Positions 8,554 through 16,907 of a stretch of 64,000 bases of DNA are shown piece after piece. Where the stretch lies: positions 744,001-808,000 of the forward strand of contig JBMNJV010000001.1 of the NCBI GenBank assembly GCA_050951845.1, in the 5' to 3' direction. Positions within the stretch are counted from its first letter, which is position 1, and the number at the start of each line of letters is the position of its first letter. Below the pieces are notes generated by a model. That model did no database searches. It saw only the letters and a list, made by a program, of their open reading frames with translations, and had not been told where the DNA came from. This stretch comes from UBA5436 sp050951845 (lineage in GTDB: Bacteria; Bacillota; Clostridia; Saccharofermentanales; DTU023). Both the position numbers and the translations under genes were made by a program.

Positions 8554-9813
8554 ATGAAAGATGTTAAGAATAAGAAACCGCATTATGCATGGACTATACT
8601 AGCCAGCTGTATTTTATTAAAAATAGGCTTGGGCGGAGTGGTTATGTGTATTGCCGGTAATTTTGTGACCCCTGTTGTCCGGGAGCTAGGTAGTTCAGTC
8701 AGTGAATTTACGATGTTAGTAAGTGTTAAAGCTGCTGCTATGGCATTGATGTTTACTACGGCAGCAAAAATTCTTGCTTCAAGAAAGATCGGATATGTGA
8801 TGGGCATTGCTGCACTTGCTCAGATTTCAGGAATTGCCTTAATGGCAACCTATAATTCAGTCTACATGTTTTATTTTTCGGGTGCTTTAATTGGCATAGG
8901 TGCTGCATTTACCGGATATGTCGCAGTTCCGGTTCTGATCAATATGTGGTTCAAAGAAAAGACAGGTACGGTTTTGGGTATAGTAATGGCAGTCGAAAAA
9001 GTTGCTGTAATCATGTATACAATGCTTTCCGGACAATTTATCGTGAAATTCGGCTGGAGAAAAAGCTATGTCATTTTAGCTTTAATTAGTTTAATTGTTT
9101 CTGTACCGGCCCTGTTTCTTCTGGTTAAAACACCTGAAGAAAAAGGCATCGAACCATACGGAGCTGAAATCACTGCCGGCAATCTTGCGGAAAACAAGTT
9201 AAAAGAACCCTGCTTTACTCGCAAGGAGGCATTAAGAATGCCATTGTTCTATTTGGTGTGGTTTACGTGCATGTTATATAGTGTGGCTTGCGGAGTCCAG
9301 CAATATATAGCAAATTTTTCAACGATGGAAATGCAGCGAACGATTACCTTCGGTTCAACTGCCGCGATGTCTGTGAGCTTGGGTTGTGCTGTCAGCAGTA
9401 CTGTGCTTGGCTATATCAATGACAAATTCGGAGTTAAAGCAGGGCTTGCCTGGGGTGCTTTCTTCTATTCTGTAGGGTATGGTTTGATGATAATGAGCAT
9501 TAACAATCCTGAGTTAATAATTGTTGCTTCAGTTTTGGTAGGCTTCGGCGGTGTGATGTATACTGTGCAATCACCGTTATTAGTCAGGTCTGTTCTGGGA
9601 GATAAGAATTATTCTTCTATTTGGGCTTTGATGATGGTAGGAAATAGCTTGATCGGAGCGTTTTCCTTTTCACCAATTGGTCTTTTCTATGATCTCAGCG
9701 GGAGTTATAAAGGAGCGTTCATTATGGCAATTGCACTCCACATTATTGCTTTCTTAATCGGATCCAAGTCTGTAAATATGAGTATCAAAATACGTCAGAC
9801 CGGGAAAAATTAA
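8554..9813 (+). CDS. Major facilitator superfamily transporter, oxalate/formate-antiporter-like
   Basis: A 419-residue protein with about twelve hydrophobic segments and a central hydrophilic loop near residues 195-225, as in MFS carriers. The N-terminal helix pair and the motif in loop 2-3 (KILASRKIGYVMG) fit the OFA (oxalate-formate antiporter-like) branch of monocarboxylate carriers. Substrate cannot be told from the sequence. It stands alone, with no gene overlapping and an AT-rich repeat copy upstream. The ribosome-binding site is weak (GAGTTAAAGAT). No terminator is obvious after the stop. Confidence 0.8.
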   Translation: MKDVKNKKPHYAWTILASCILLKIGLGGVVMCIAGNFVTPVVRELGSSVSEFTMLVSVKAAAMALMFTTAAKILASRKIGYVMGIAALAQISGIALMATYNSVYMFYFSGALIGIGAAFTGYVAVPVLINMWFKEKTGTVLGIVMAVEKVAVIMYTMLSGQFIVKFGWRKSYVILALISLIVSVPALFLLVKTPEEKGIEPYGAEITAGNLAENKLKEPCFTRKEALRMPLFYLVWFTCMLYSVACGVQQYIANFSTMEMQRTITFGSTAAMSVSLGCAVSSTVLGYINDKFGVKAGLAWGAFFYSVGYGLMIMSINNPELIIVASVLVGFGGVMYTVQSPLLVRSVLGDKNYSSIWALMMVGNSLIGAFSFSPIGLFYDLSGSYKGAFIMAIALHIIAFLIGSKSVNMSIKIRQTGKN

Positions 9814-9923
9814 ATAGGAAAAATCGAAATATAGGAATTAAAATTGATTTGAGTGACTGAATTAATTTTGATTCTTCAGAAATACGTTCCGGTACGATCA
9901 CATTAACGACTTCCATTTTGTTT

Positions 9924-10010
9924 GCTGCTTCCGGGCTCAGCGGAAAAAATCTAATCAATCAGTATGGATTCAAGGTTCGTATAGCTGCTTCCGGGCTCAG
10001 CGGAAAAAAT
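9924..10010. repeat. Pair of 27-base direct repeats
   Basis: The 27-base block beginning GCTGCTTCCGGGCTCAGCGG occurs at 9924-9950 and again, identically, at 9984-10010, with 33 bases between. No third copy and no cas genes are visible. Confidence 0.8.
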
Positions 10011-10030
10011 GCAGATCAAGAATGAATGTA

Positions 10031-10059
10031 TTTACTTTATTTGTCTAATGGTGTAGACT
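10031..10059 (+). promoter_or_regulatory. Candidate promoter of the blaI-blaR1-like operon
   Basis: TTTACT (10031-10036) and TAGACT (10054-10059) are separated by 17 bases, a plausible vegetative -35/-10 pair. The first operator dyad covers the spacer end and the -10, so binding there would block transcription. Inferred from spacing only. Confidence 0.4.
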
Positions 10060-10084
10060 AAGACTGAAGTCTAACCGAATAGAC
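10043..10084. promoter_or_regulatory. Two tandem dyad operators, GTCTA-N6-TAGAC
   Basis: Two perfect 16-bp dyads with the same half-sites lie at 10043-10058 and 10069-10084, 26 bp centre to centre. Their position 77 bases before a BlaI/MecI-family repressor gene and their pairing are what is expected for autoregulated BlaI/MecI operators, although the canonical family site is TACA/TGTA-centred. Confidence 0.65.
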
Positions 10085-10160
10085 AAGCAGCTTATCCGGA
10101 ACATACGAAGAGCAAATTCCCGGAATTTAGTCTCATTGAGTAGATAAGGAGTAAATAGAT

Positions 10161-10532
10161 ATGGAAATTCCGAAAATCCACGAAAGTGAATACCGTTTTT
10201 GTTTGATTATGTGGGAGCATGAGCCTGTCGCAACAGTCGAAATTGTGCAACTGTGTCAGGAGCAGCTTGGCTGGAAAAGAAGCACAACTTATACGGTTAT
10301 TAAACGTCTGGGCGAGCGCGGTGTGCTGAAAAATGAAAACAGTATAATTACATCTCTCGTTTCCAAAGCTGAAGCCCAGGCATCTGAAATTGATGAACTG
10401 ATTGAGAAAAAATTTGAAAATTCTCTGCCTGCATTTATCGCTGCTTTTACAAAGAATCAAGATATGTCTGATCAGGAACTCGATGAAGTACAGCGTATGA
10501 TTGATCGGATCAGGGAAGGGGGTTCTCAATGA
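10161..10532 (+). CDS. BlaI/MecI/CopY-family transcriptional repressor
   Basis: A 123-residue protein of typical family length. The N-terminal winged helix (HESEYRFCLIMWEHEPVATV, then GWKRSTTYTVIKRLGERGVL) is clearly BlaI/MecI; the C-terminal helices would form the dimer interface and carry the cleavage region. AAGGAG lies nine bases before the ATG. The gene overlaps the sensor gene by four bases (ATGA), so both are made from one mRNA. Two dyads upstream (10043-10084) are candidate autoregulatory sites. In the family, cleavage by the BlaR1-type protease relieves repression. Confidence 0.92.
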   Translation: MEIPKIHESEYRFCLIMWEHEPVATVEIVQLCQEQLGWKRSTTYTVIKRLGERGVLKNENSIITSLVSKAEAQASEIDELIEKKFENSLPAFIAAFTKNQDMSDQELDEVQRMIDRIREGGSQ

Positions 10533-12124
10533 ACGGATTATTTTTGCAGATTGTCAAGATGAGTCTGTCGGCAACCTGGCTGATCCTGGCCGTACTGATC
10601 CTCAGACTTGTTTTTAAGAAAGCCCCTAAGTGGATTAATGTTCTGCTTTGGGGGATCGTAGCTGTCAGATTGATTTGTCCGCTCTCGATAGAAAGTCCTG
10701 TTTCTCTGATTCCTGAATTTGCCGGAAGTGACAAATTAGTATCGGAGTGGACGGACGATTATATTGAAGATGTAAGTATTATTCACGATAATTCTCTCGA
10801 TTATGATGCTGCAGTAACAGCCGGAAGAGAGCCGATATCAGATGGCAGCGGCGGCTATTATGTAATAACTAAATACGATCAGTTGGACGAGCCTTCTACT
10901 GTCGAGAATACCGTTGTGCCTGTTTTATCATATATTTGGGTGAGCGGTGTAGTTATTTTATTTTTATATACTGTTATCAGTTACTTGAAGCTGCGCCGCA
11001 AGCTTGATACAGCTGTTCTTTATCAGGACAACATTTATCAAAGTGAGCATGTCAGCTCGCCATTTGTTATGGGTATCATTAAGCCGAGAATTTATCTGCC
11101 ATTTAAACTTGATGGACAGAATATGGAATACGTTGTCGCCCATGAAATGATGCATATCCGCTATAAAGACAATTGGTGGAAGCTGATCGGTTTCTTATTA
11201 TTTATGATTCATTGGTTCAATCCTCTGGTGTTATTAGCCTATGTATTGCTGTGCCGTGATATTGAGCTTGTCTGTGATGAAAGGGTTATTAAGAAACTTA
11301 ATAATGAACAGAGAGCCGATTACACTCAGGCACTTGTAAATTGTAGTGTAAATCATCGGGTAAATCGTCGTGTGGTCAGCACTTACCCTCTTGCATTTGG
11401 CGAGCTTGGTGTAAAGGAAAGAGTGAAGTCTGTAATGAATTATAAGAAGCCTGCATTTTGGATTATTATTCCGGCAGTTGTTGTCTGCATAGTTGTTGCA
11501 GTTTGCTTCCTGACAAATCCACCTGCCAAAGAAGCTGTTCCACCTGCTCCACCTGATATGGAAGCTGACTCATCTTTCCTTCCCGATACACAGTCCAAAG
11601 TTTTTCAAGCCAGAATACTTGATATTTATGACGAACTATTTCTTGTTGAGCCGGTGCAAGGAAGTTCGGAACTTAATAGCGCAGACCAAATTGAAATCCC
11701 TATGAAAAATATGGACCCTTCGCGGGAACCTCTGGTTGGAGATTTGATTGAAATCTCATATAGCGGAGAAATACTTGAAACATATCCGGCACGACTGAAT
11801 GATGTTTTTAACATTAAAGCTATTGACGAAACAAATAAGCTTTCTTTGAATGATGTAATTGTTCTTTCTCAATATGGATACGATTTGACTTGGTCTGATT
11901 TTGAGCAATACGCTTACACTGAAAAAGGTTCAGGTTTATATATTCGAGTGTACGAAATTGATGAAGTTTTTTCTCTGTGGATCGGCGGCGGTCAACTTGA
12001 TAAAGATCCGATGTATATATATCTGACTTTAACCGATGACTCAGACACACGAATCGACATTCGTGACGGCGGAGTAACAGAGTTTATTTCTGAACATACA
12101 TCTGCTTCAACTGAATCTGATTGA
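10529..12124 (+). CDS. BlaR1/MecR1-type M56 sensor protease without penicillin-binding domain
   Basis: A 531-residue membrane protein: three or four helices in residues 1-165, then the zinc-protease region with HEMMH at 205-209 and CDERVIKK near 249-256, a further helix near 310-330 (PAFWIIIPAVVVCIVVAVCF), and an extracellular tail of about 195 residues. Classical BlaR1 ends in a 260-residue beta-lactam-binding transpeptidase fold with SxxK; here the tail is shorter and no such motif was found, so the signal is probably not a beta-lactam. The tail contains two small beta-rich segments. It is translationally coupled to the BlaI-type repressor. Confidence 0.85.
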   Translation: MNGLFLQIVKMSLSATWLILAVLILRLVFKKAPKWINVLLWGIVAVRLICPLSIESPVSLIPEFAGSDKLVSEWTDDYIEDVSIIHDNSLDYDAAVTAGREPISDGSGGYYVITKYDQLDEPSTVENTVVPVLSYIWVSGVVILFLYTVISYLKLRRKLDTAVLYQDNIYQSEHVSSPFVMGIIKPRIYLPFKLDGQNMEYVVAHEMMHIRYKDNWWKLIGFLLFMIHWFNPLVLLAYVLLCRDIELVCDERVIKKLNNEQRADYTQALVNCSVNHRVNRRVVSTYPLAFGELGVKERVKSVMNYKKPAFWIIIPAVVVCIVVAVCFLTNPPAKEAVPPAPPDMEADSSFLPDTQSKVFQARILDIYDELFLVEPVQGSSELNSADQIEIPMKNMDPSREPLVGDLIEISYSGEILETYPARLNDVFNIKAIDETNKLSLNDVIVLSQYGYDLTWSDFEQYAYTEKGSGLYIRVYEIDEVFSLWIGGGQLDKDPMYIYLTLTDDSDTRIDIRDGGVTEFISEHTSASTESD

Positions 12125-12231
12125 AAAGGTAGAAAAAGAAAATGCTTATGTTTATACAGAGGATGGGTTAGAAGATAAGGTAGAGGAAAAGTCAGATTAA
12201 AATTTCAGCAAAATATTTAATAGATTAGTGG

Positions 12232-12568
12232 GTGTCAAAAACTGCGGCTGTGCGGATTGTGATTTGCAGCACCGTAAATTTTGGCACAGTTCGGGCAAAA
12301 AACACCTGTAAACTAAGCCTGAGGTGTCAAAAATGCCGGCTCTGCAAATAGAAATCCGCAGGACTGTAAATTTTGACACAGTTCGGGCAAAAAACACCTG
12401 TAAACTAAGCCTGAGGTGTCAAAAATGCCGGCTCTGCAAATCGAAATCCGCAGGACTGTAAATTTTGGCACAGCCTGAGCAAAAAAGACCTGTAAACTAA
12501 GCCTGAGGTGTCAAAAATGCCGGCTCTGCAAATCGAAATCCGCAGGACTGTAAATTTTGACACAACCC
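12232..12568. repeat. 92-bp tandem repeat, about 3.7 copies, each carrying a hairpin
   Basis: Units start at 12232, 12324, 12416 and 12508 (exact 92-bp period). Each contains a 56-bp imperfect dyad bounded by GTGTCAAAA and TTTTGACAC (or a close variant), with an inner CTGCAAATCGAAATCCGCAG-type arm, and a 36-bp linker ending CTGTAAACTAAGCCTGAG. The hairpin part resembles units at 35652-35790 and 63505-63562. Confidence 0.85.
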
Positions 12569-12974
12569 CTTATATTTTAACAGATTGTTTTTCTGATTTT
12601 TTCATAGAATTAACAAATTCCGGAATCACGGACAGCTAAAACAACTTAGATTCTGTTTCTGTTTTTAACTCTGATTAAAGTTCTTTAACATGTTGACCTG
12701 CGTTGCAAATAAATCCGCTCAGCTGACAATGCATTGTGATGAACTCATTGCCATGGTTGATTTTTCCGGTATTAGCCATACGGCTAATACCCTAACTGTA
12801 AGCTGTTTCTCTGATTTTTAAGAATTAGACTTTCGGTCAATAGACATGTATTGAGGAAAGAATAGAATTAAGGTATCAGAATTGAAATAAAAAGGCTTCT
12901 TTCAGCTTTATGCTGTAAGGATCTCTGCTTTAACAAAAGGAGTGACAGAAAGGAGTTATATAGGAGTTATATAA
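12569..12974. other. Non-coding gap with a perfect 10-bp hairpin
   Basis: No convincing gene. GGTATTAGCC (12768-12777) and GGCTAATACC (12782-12791) form a perfect stem with an ATAC loop but without a following T-run, so a terminator is unlikely. An AGGAGTTATAT block is tandemly doubled just before 12975. Confidence 0.5.
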
Positions 12975-13085
12975 ATGATAATGAAAAGATTTATTCATAT
13001 AGTATTGACACCGGTTCTGATCAGTCTTGCCGCTTGGGTAAAGGAAAAAACTCACAAGATTATTTGTCATCAGCTTCTAAAGTAG
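12975..13085 (+). CDS. Possible 36-residue membrane peptide
   Basis: A short frame starting MIMKRFIHIVLTPVLISLAA and ending in a basic tail, with one hydrophobic segment and AGGAG upstream. It stops 27 bases before the leucine-rich-repeat protein gene. It could be a leader peptide, a small membrane protein or chance; I recognise no family. Confidence 0.25.
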   Translation: MIMKRFIHIVLTPVLISLAAWVKEKTHKIICHQLLK

Positions 13086-13112
13086 TATTAAGTAGTATTA
13101 ATAGGAGGGAAA

Positions 13113-15398
13113 ATGAAAAAAACAATCAAATTATTCTCGATTCTTCTGGCATTGGTAATGTTTGCAGCATTAGCAACACAACTATATCAGCCGGTATTTG
13201 CAACAAACGCAGATGATGCTGCTGTTTTAAGCACAGAAAATCAAGCATCTGTTACTGAAGAAGCAGCTGTGGCAGCAACAGAAGAAGAAGAAACAGAAAA
13301 AGGAAAAGAAGAAGCAGCTGCAAGTGATCAGCTATTAAATGAAGCTTTAACGCTTACGGAAGACGACAGTAATTCTTCAACGAAAGACACAAAAGAGAAA
13401 GGTGTTCCTGTAGCAGATGAAGTTAATGTTACAGCAACAGATCAACTTACAAAAGAAGTACCGGTCAGTAATAATCAGGCAAGGTCCATGGAGGTTATGG
13501 CACAACCGAAGTCATCAGGTGTACGAATAGATGCAACTAACTTTCCTGATGCTAATTTCAGAGAACATGTCAGGCAATATGACGAAGACGAAGACGGAAT
13601 ACTGCAGCAAACTGAATTAGATGCTGTGGCAACCATGAATTGTAGTAGCTGGGAATGGGAAGCTATTACAAATCTAACAGGAATAGAGCACTTTACTAAG
13701 CTGACAGAATTGATTTGCTCAGACAATCAACTTAGTACCTTTGACGTAAGCAAGAACACCGGACTGAAAAAGTTGACTTGCGATGCCTGCCAACTCGTTT
13801 CTCTTGATTTAAGTAAAAATACTGAGTTGGAAATGCTGAAATGCAACTCCAACCAATTGACTTCTCTTGATCTGAGTAAGAACACGAAGTTAACAGAATT
13901 GGATTGTTCGTACAACTCACTCACTTCCTTAAACGTGAGCAAGAGCACCGGACTGAAAAATTTGAATTGCAATACCAACCAACTTGTTTCACTGGATCTA
14001 AGTAGCAACCCTGAGTTGGAAGTGCTGAACTGTGGATACAATCAACTCACTTCCCTTGATGTGAGTCAGAGCACTAATTTAAAAGAAATGTATATTGTTG
14101 AAAACCAACTTACTAATCTTGATCTGAGTCGGAGCACTTTATTAGAAAACTTGAATTGCGCCTATAACCAGCTCACTGCTCTTAATCTGAGCAGAAATAC
14201 CGAGTTAGCTGACTTGGTGTGCAATAACAACCAACTCACTTCTCTTGATCTGAGTCAGAATACTAAATTAATCAGTTTGTTTTGCAATGTAAACAACCTC
14301 ACTTCCCTTAATTTAACCAACAATGATGTGTTGGAAATACTGAGATGTGACACCAATCAACTCAAATTACTTGATCTGAGTAAGAGTGCTCAGTTGAAGG
14401 AGTTGCACTGCAATTTAAACCAACTGACTTCCCTTGATATGAGTAATAATGCACTGTTAGAAACTTTGAGCTGCGGTGGCAACCAACTAACTTTTCTTGA
14501 TGTGAGCAAAAATGCTAAGTTAGAATTTTTGAGCTGCTCCGGAAACCAACTTACTTCTCTTGATTTAGGAAATTGCGTTATGTTGCAATCTTTATTTTGC
14601 CAAAACAATCAACTTGCCTTTCTTGACTTAAGTAAGAATGTGAATTTAAGCGGGTGGGAAGGTCAGAGTGTAAATTACGACGTGAATATCAATGGCCAAG
14701 TTTCTTCTAAGACTCTGGCATCCAAACTTCATGACAACATCTATAAGGTTGATCTCTCTGAAATTCCGGGTATCAATATTGCAAACATTACTGATATCAG
14801 ACAGTCAGGTGGAACTAATCTTCCTGAAAGTGCCAGCTATGATCCTGCTACCGGAATTTTAAGCATCAGATCTTCTGAAAAAATAGATGGTATTTCTTAT
14901 GACTATAATGTAAATCATCCTAGAGTTGGATCGTTAAGAATGGATGTCACGTTTAAGATATCCTACGATTCGGCTACACCGGAAAAGCCGACTGAAACGA
15001 CTAAGCCGACTGAAACAACCAAACCGACAGGAACGACCAAACCGACTGAAACGACCAAGCCGACAGGAATAACCAAGCCGACCGAAACAACCAAACCGAC
15101 AGAAACAACCAAGCCGACAGAAACAACCAAGCCGACAGGGACGACTAAGCCGACAGGGACGACTAAGCCGACCGAAACAACCAAGCCGACAGGAACGACC
15201 AAGCCGACAGAAACAACCACTCCGACAGAGACAATTAAAGTAACGGGAACAACGACACCGACCTCCAATCAGAATCAGGCTATGCCGAGTACAGGCGAGA
15301 ATATTGGAAACTATCTGTGGGCAAGTTTACTGCTCTTAATTGCAGGCGGGTTACTGTTAATTCTGCGCAAGAGAAGAATATCGAAGAAAAAAGATTAG
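13113..15398 (+). CDS. Sortase-anchored leucine-rich-repeat surface protein
   Basis: A 761-residue secreted protein. Signal peptide about 1-30 (ends PVFA); Ala/Glu-rich linker to about 135; an EF-hand-like loop near 155-168 (DEDEDGILQQTEL); about fifteen 21-residue leucine-rich repeats of the NxLTSLDLSxNxxLxxLxC type at about 190-515; a beta domain at 520-620; a Thr-Pro spacer of about eighteen ETTKPT/GTTKPT units at 622-716; and a C-terminal sorting signal MPSTG (724-728), hydrophobic helix and RKRRISKKK tail. The motif has Met for the usual Leu, still within the sortase pattern. Likely adhesin or interaction protein on the cell wall. GGAGG lies just upstream, and a strong terminator follows at 15431. 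Confidence 0.9.
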   Translation: MKKTIKLFSILLALVMFAALATQLYQPVFATNADDAAVLSTENQASVTEEAAVAATEEEETEKGKEEAAASDQLLNEALTLTEDDSNSSTKDTKEKGVPVADEVNVTATDQLTKEVPVSNNQARSMEVMAQPKSSGVRIDATNFPDANFREHVRQYDEDEDGILQQTELDAVATMNCSSWEWEAITNLTGIEHFTKLTELICSDNQLSTFDVSKNTGLKKLTCDACQLVSLDLSKNTELEMLKCNSNQLTSLDLSKNTKLTELDCSYNSLTSLNVSKSTGLKNLNCNTNQLVSLDLSSNPELEVLNCGYNQLTSLDVSQSTNLKEMYIVENQLTNLDLSRSTLLENLNCAYNQLTALNLSRNTELADLVCNNNQLTSLDLSQNTKLISLFCNVNNLTSLNLTNNDVLEILRCDTNQLKLLDLSKSAQLKELHCNLNQLTSLDMSNNALLETLSCGGNQLTFLDVSKNAKLEFLSCSGNQLTSLDLGNCVMLQSLFCQNNQLAFLDLSKNVNLSGWEGQSVNYDVNINGQVSSKTLASKLHDNIYKVDLSEIPGINIANITDIRQSGGTNLPESASYDPATGILSIRSSEKIDGISYDYNVNHPRVGSLRMDVTFKISYDSATPEKPTETTKPTETTKPTGTTKPTETTKPTGITKPTETTKPTETTKPTETTKPTGTTKPTGTTKPTETTKPTGTTKPTETTTPTETIKVTGTTTPTSNQNQAMPSTGENIGNYLWASLLLLIAGGLLLILRKRRISKKKD

Positions 15399-15430
15399 AT
15401 TAAAGTCCGTTAAGATCGGAAATTAATAAT

Positions 15431-15467
15431 GGGGGCTGTTTCAAAAAACAAGACAGCCCCTTTTTTC
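15431..15467 (+). terminator. Rho-independent terminator of the leucine-rich-repeat gene
   Basis: GGGGCTGT (15432-15439) pairs with ACAGCCCC (15453-15460), followed by six T. Confidence 0.9.
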
Positions 15468-15968
15468 TCTGTTTTGATATAAATTCTGTTTTGAAATAAA
15501 TAAAGAGATTATTAATAATAATCCTTTTATTTGCCATTAATAAGGAGTAAAGCTTATACTAATTCCCCTAATAACTTGTTCCTGTCAAGTGTTTATTGTG
15601 CATTTACACAATAAATCAAGCAGAGACTAGATCTTTGCCTAAAGGGAAACATGTTAGACTACAAACAAGAACTTAGGATTAAATCAGAATGATACCTCAT
15701 TCTATAGTATTGAATCAGGTAGCGGACCTGAAGAGATTTGGTCAGTTATGCTTTATCTGTAAGAACCATGTGTCAGCTAGCGGCAGGTTCGTAAACGAGT
15801 AACTTTTAAGCAGGAAACGTTTTCAGTTCTAAATGTATTCAAATGTGTTCAAACAAGTCTTAAAAAAGGACCGACTGTCAGAAGCCAAAAGTGATTTTAA
15901 GGAACAAATTAGTCGGTAATCAGTCAAAAAGTCAAAAAACAGACAACTTTATTCTAGGAGGAAATATC
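15468..15968. other. Non-coding gap with a 24-bp dyad
   Basis: No gene seen. TTTATTGTG (15592-15600) and CACAATAAA (15607-15615) form a perfect 9+9 dyad with a 6-base centre. It could be an operator or a small hairpin; no T-run follows. The short upstream extension of the SDR frame (15891-15968) lacks a ribosome-binding site. Confidence 0.45.
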
Positions 15969-16766
15969 ATGTTATTAAAAGACAAAGTTATATTTGTGAC
16001 AGGTAGTGCCACAGGTTTAGGTCAAGGTTTTGCCATAGCTTTTGCCAAGGAGGGTGCAAAAGTTGTTATAAACACCTCTAAAAACAAAGAAGGTTTAGCT
16101 GAAACTGAGAGAATCATCAAGGAAAACGGCGGCGAGGTCTTAAGTTTAATCGGTGACGTTTCGGATAAGGCAACAACTGAATCCATGATTGCAAAAACAA
16201 TTGAACGTTTCGGCACAATTGATGTTGTAGTCAACAATGCTGCAGTCTTGGCGGATTTCAAAGCTTCTTTGGACATTACTGAAGAAGAATGGGATAGAAT
16301 TATGGCTGTAAACCTCAAAGGTGTATATTTAATGACAAATGCCGCTTTACCCCATATGTTGAATAAAGGTAAAGGAACCTTTATCAATATATCTTCAATT
16401 GGCGGCTCTGTTTCAGGCGTAGGTGATGATGCCTACATCACATCGAAACATGCTGTTATCGGATATACCAAGCAAATCGCATATAACTATTCCCAATATG
16501 GTATTCGCGCGTTAACTCTCAGTCCGGGCTTAACGGATACGCCTATGGTTAATTACGTCATAGAGTCAGGCCGCAGAGAAGCTGTTCGTCAGGTAGCCAA
16601 TACACCAACCGGGGAAATTGGTACTGTTGAAGATGTAGCTAATTTAGCTGTATTTTTAGCAAGTGATAAAGCCAAACGTATTAATGCCGGAGATTATAAG
16701 GTTGATGGCGGACAACATATCGGAGCTGATTTGGAGCGTAACGGCGGCGTAAAATTAACTTGGTAA
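15969..16766 (+). CDS. Short-chain dehydrogenase/reductase (SDR, classical)
   Basis: A 265-residue NAD(P)-dependent oxidoreductase. The cofactor motif TGSATGLG is at 11-18; NNAA follows in VVNNAAVL; the catalytic set is Ser in NISSIGG and YITSK (YxxxK). ATG at 15969 was chosen because TAGGAGG lies directly upstream; the frame is open 26 codons further but without a start signal. It is the first gene of a group with the CodA-like hydrolase, permease and amidase, but a terminator (16785) separates it from the next gene, so co-transcription is doubtful. Substrate unknown; glucose/3-oxoacyl-type names would be guesses. Confidence 0.88.
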   Translation: MLLKDKVIFVTGSATGLGQGFAIAFAKEGAKVVINTSKNKEGLAETERIIKENGGEVLSLIGDVSDKATTESMIAKTIERFGTIDVVVNNAAVLADFKASLDITEEEWDRIMAVNLKGVYLMTNAALPHMLNKGKGTFINISSIGGSVSGVGDDAYITSKHAVIGYTKQIAYNYSQYGIRALTLSPGLTDTPMVNYVIESGRREAVRQVANTPTGEIGTVEDVANLAVFLASDKAKRINAGDYKVDGGQHIGADLERNGGVKLTW

Positions 16767-16784
16767 CAGATGATTTATAAATCA

Positions 16785-16812
16785 GAGATTGCCTATCAGG
16801 CAATCTCTTCAT
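16785..16812 (+). terminator. Terminator after the SDR gene
   Basis: GAGATTGCC (16785-16793) pairs with GGCAATCTC (16799-16807), followed by a short T-rich stretch. Confidence 0.65.
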
Positions 16813-16825
16813 TTAGAGCGAAAGT

Positions 16826-16887
16826 GCTGCCGGTAATTGTCCCTTGCAGCGACTGGACAAGCCACCGGCTCAGCCGGTGGTTTTGAT
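16826..16887. mobile_element. IS200/IS605-type right-end relic
   Basis: The block from GCTGCCGGTAA through a CCACCGGCTCAGCCGGTGG hairpin to TTTTGAT mirrors the right end of the IS200 copy at 48153-48899 (GCCGGTAA, then a stem-loop, ACAA, then a GCCGGC hairpin and TTTTGAT). The hairpin arms differ but keep pairing. No transposase remains next to it. Confidence 0.4.
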
Positions 16888-16907
16888 CTCAAAAAAGGGA
16901 GGAAACA

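Noticed and set aside
9924..10010. Two identical 27-base repeats with a 33-base gap, resembling a minimal CRISPR array
   Set aside because: Only two units, no further degenerate copy, no leader and no cas gene in the window; treated as a simple direct repeat.
14963..15268. Long minus-strand frame opposite the Thr-Pro repeat of the LRR protein
   Set aside because: It is only the mirror of a periodic repeat (VGLVVSVGLVV pattern). Similar mirror frames opposite the Glu-rich linkers at 45572-46036 and 59089-59557 were dropped for the same reason.
15592..15615. TTGTG-N6-CACAA dyad as a Rex operator
   Set aside because: The Gram-positive Rex site as I know it has eight bases between these half-sites, and the dyad is about 350 bases from the next gene; kept only as an unnamed dyad.
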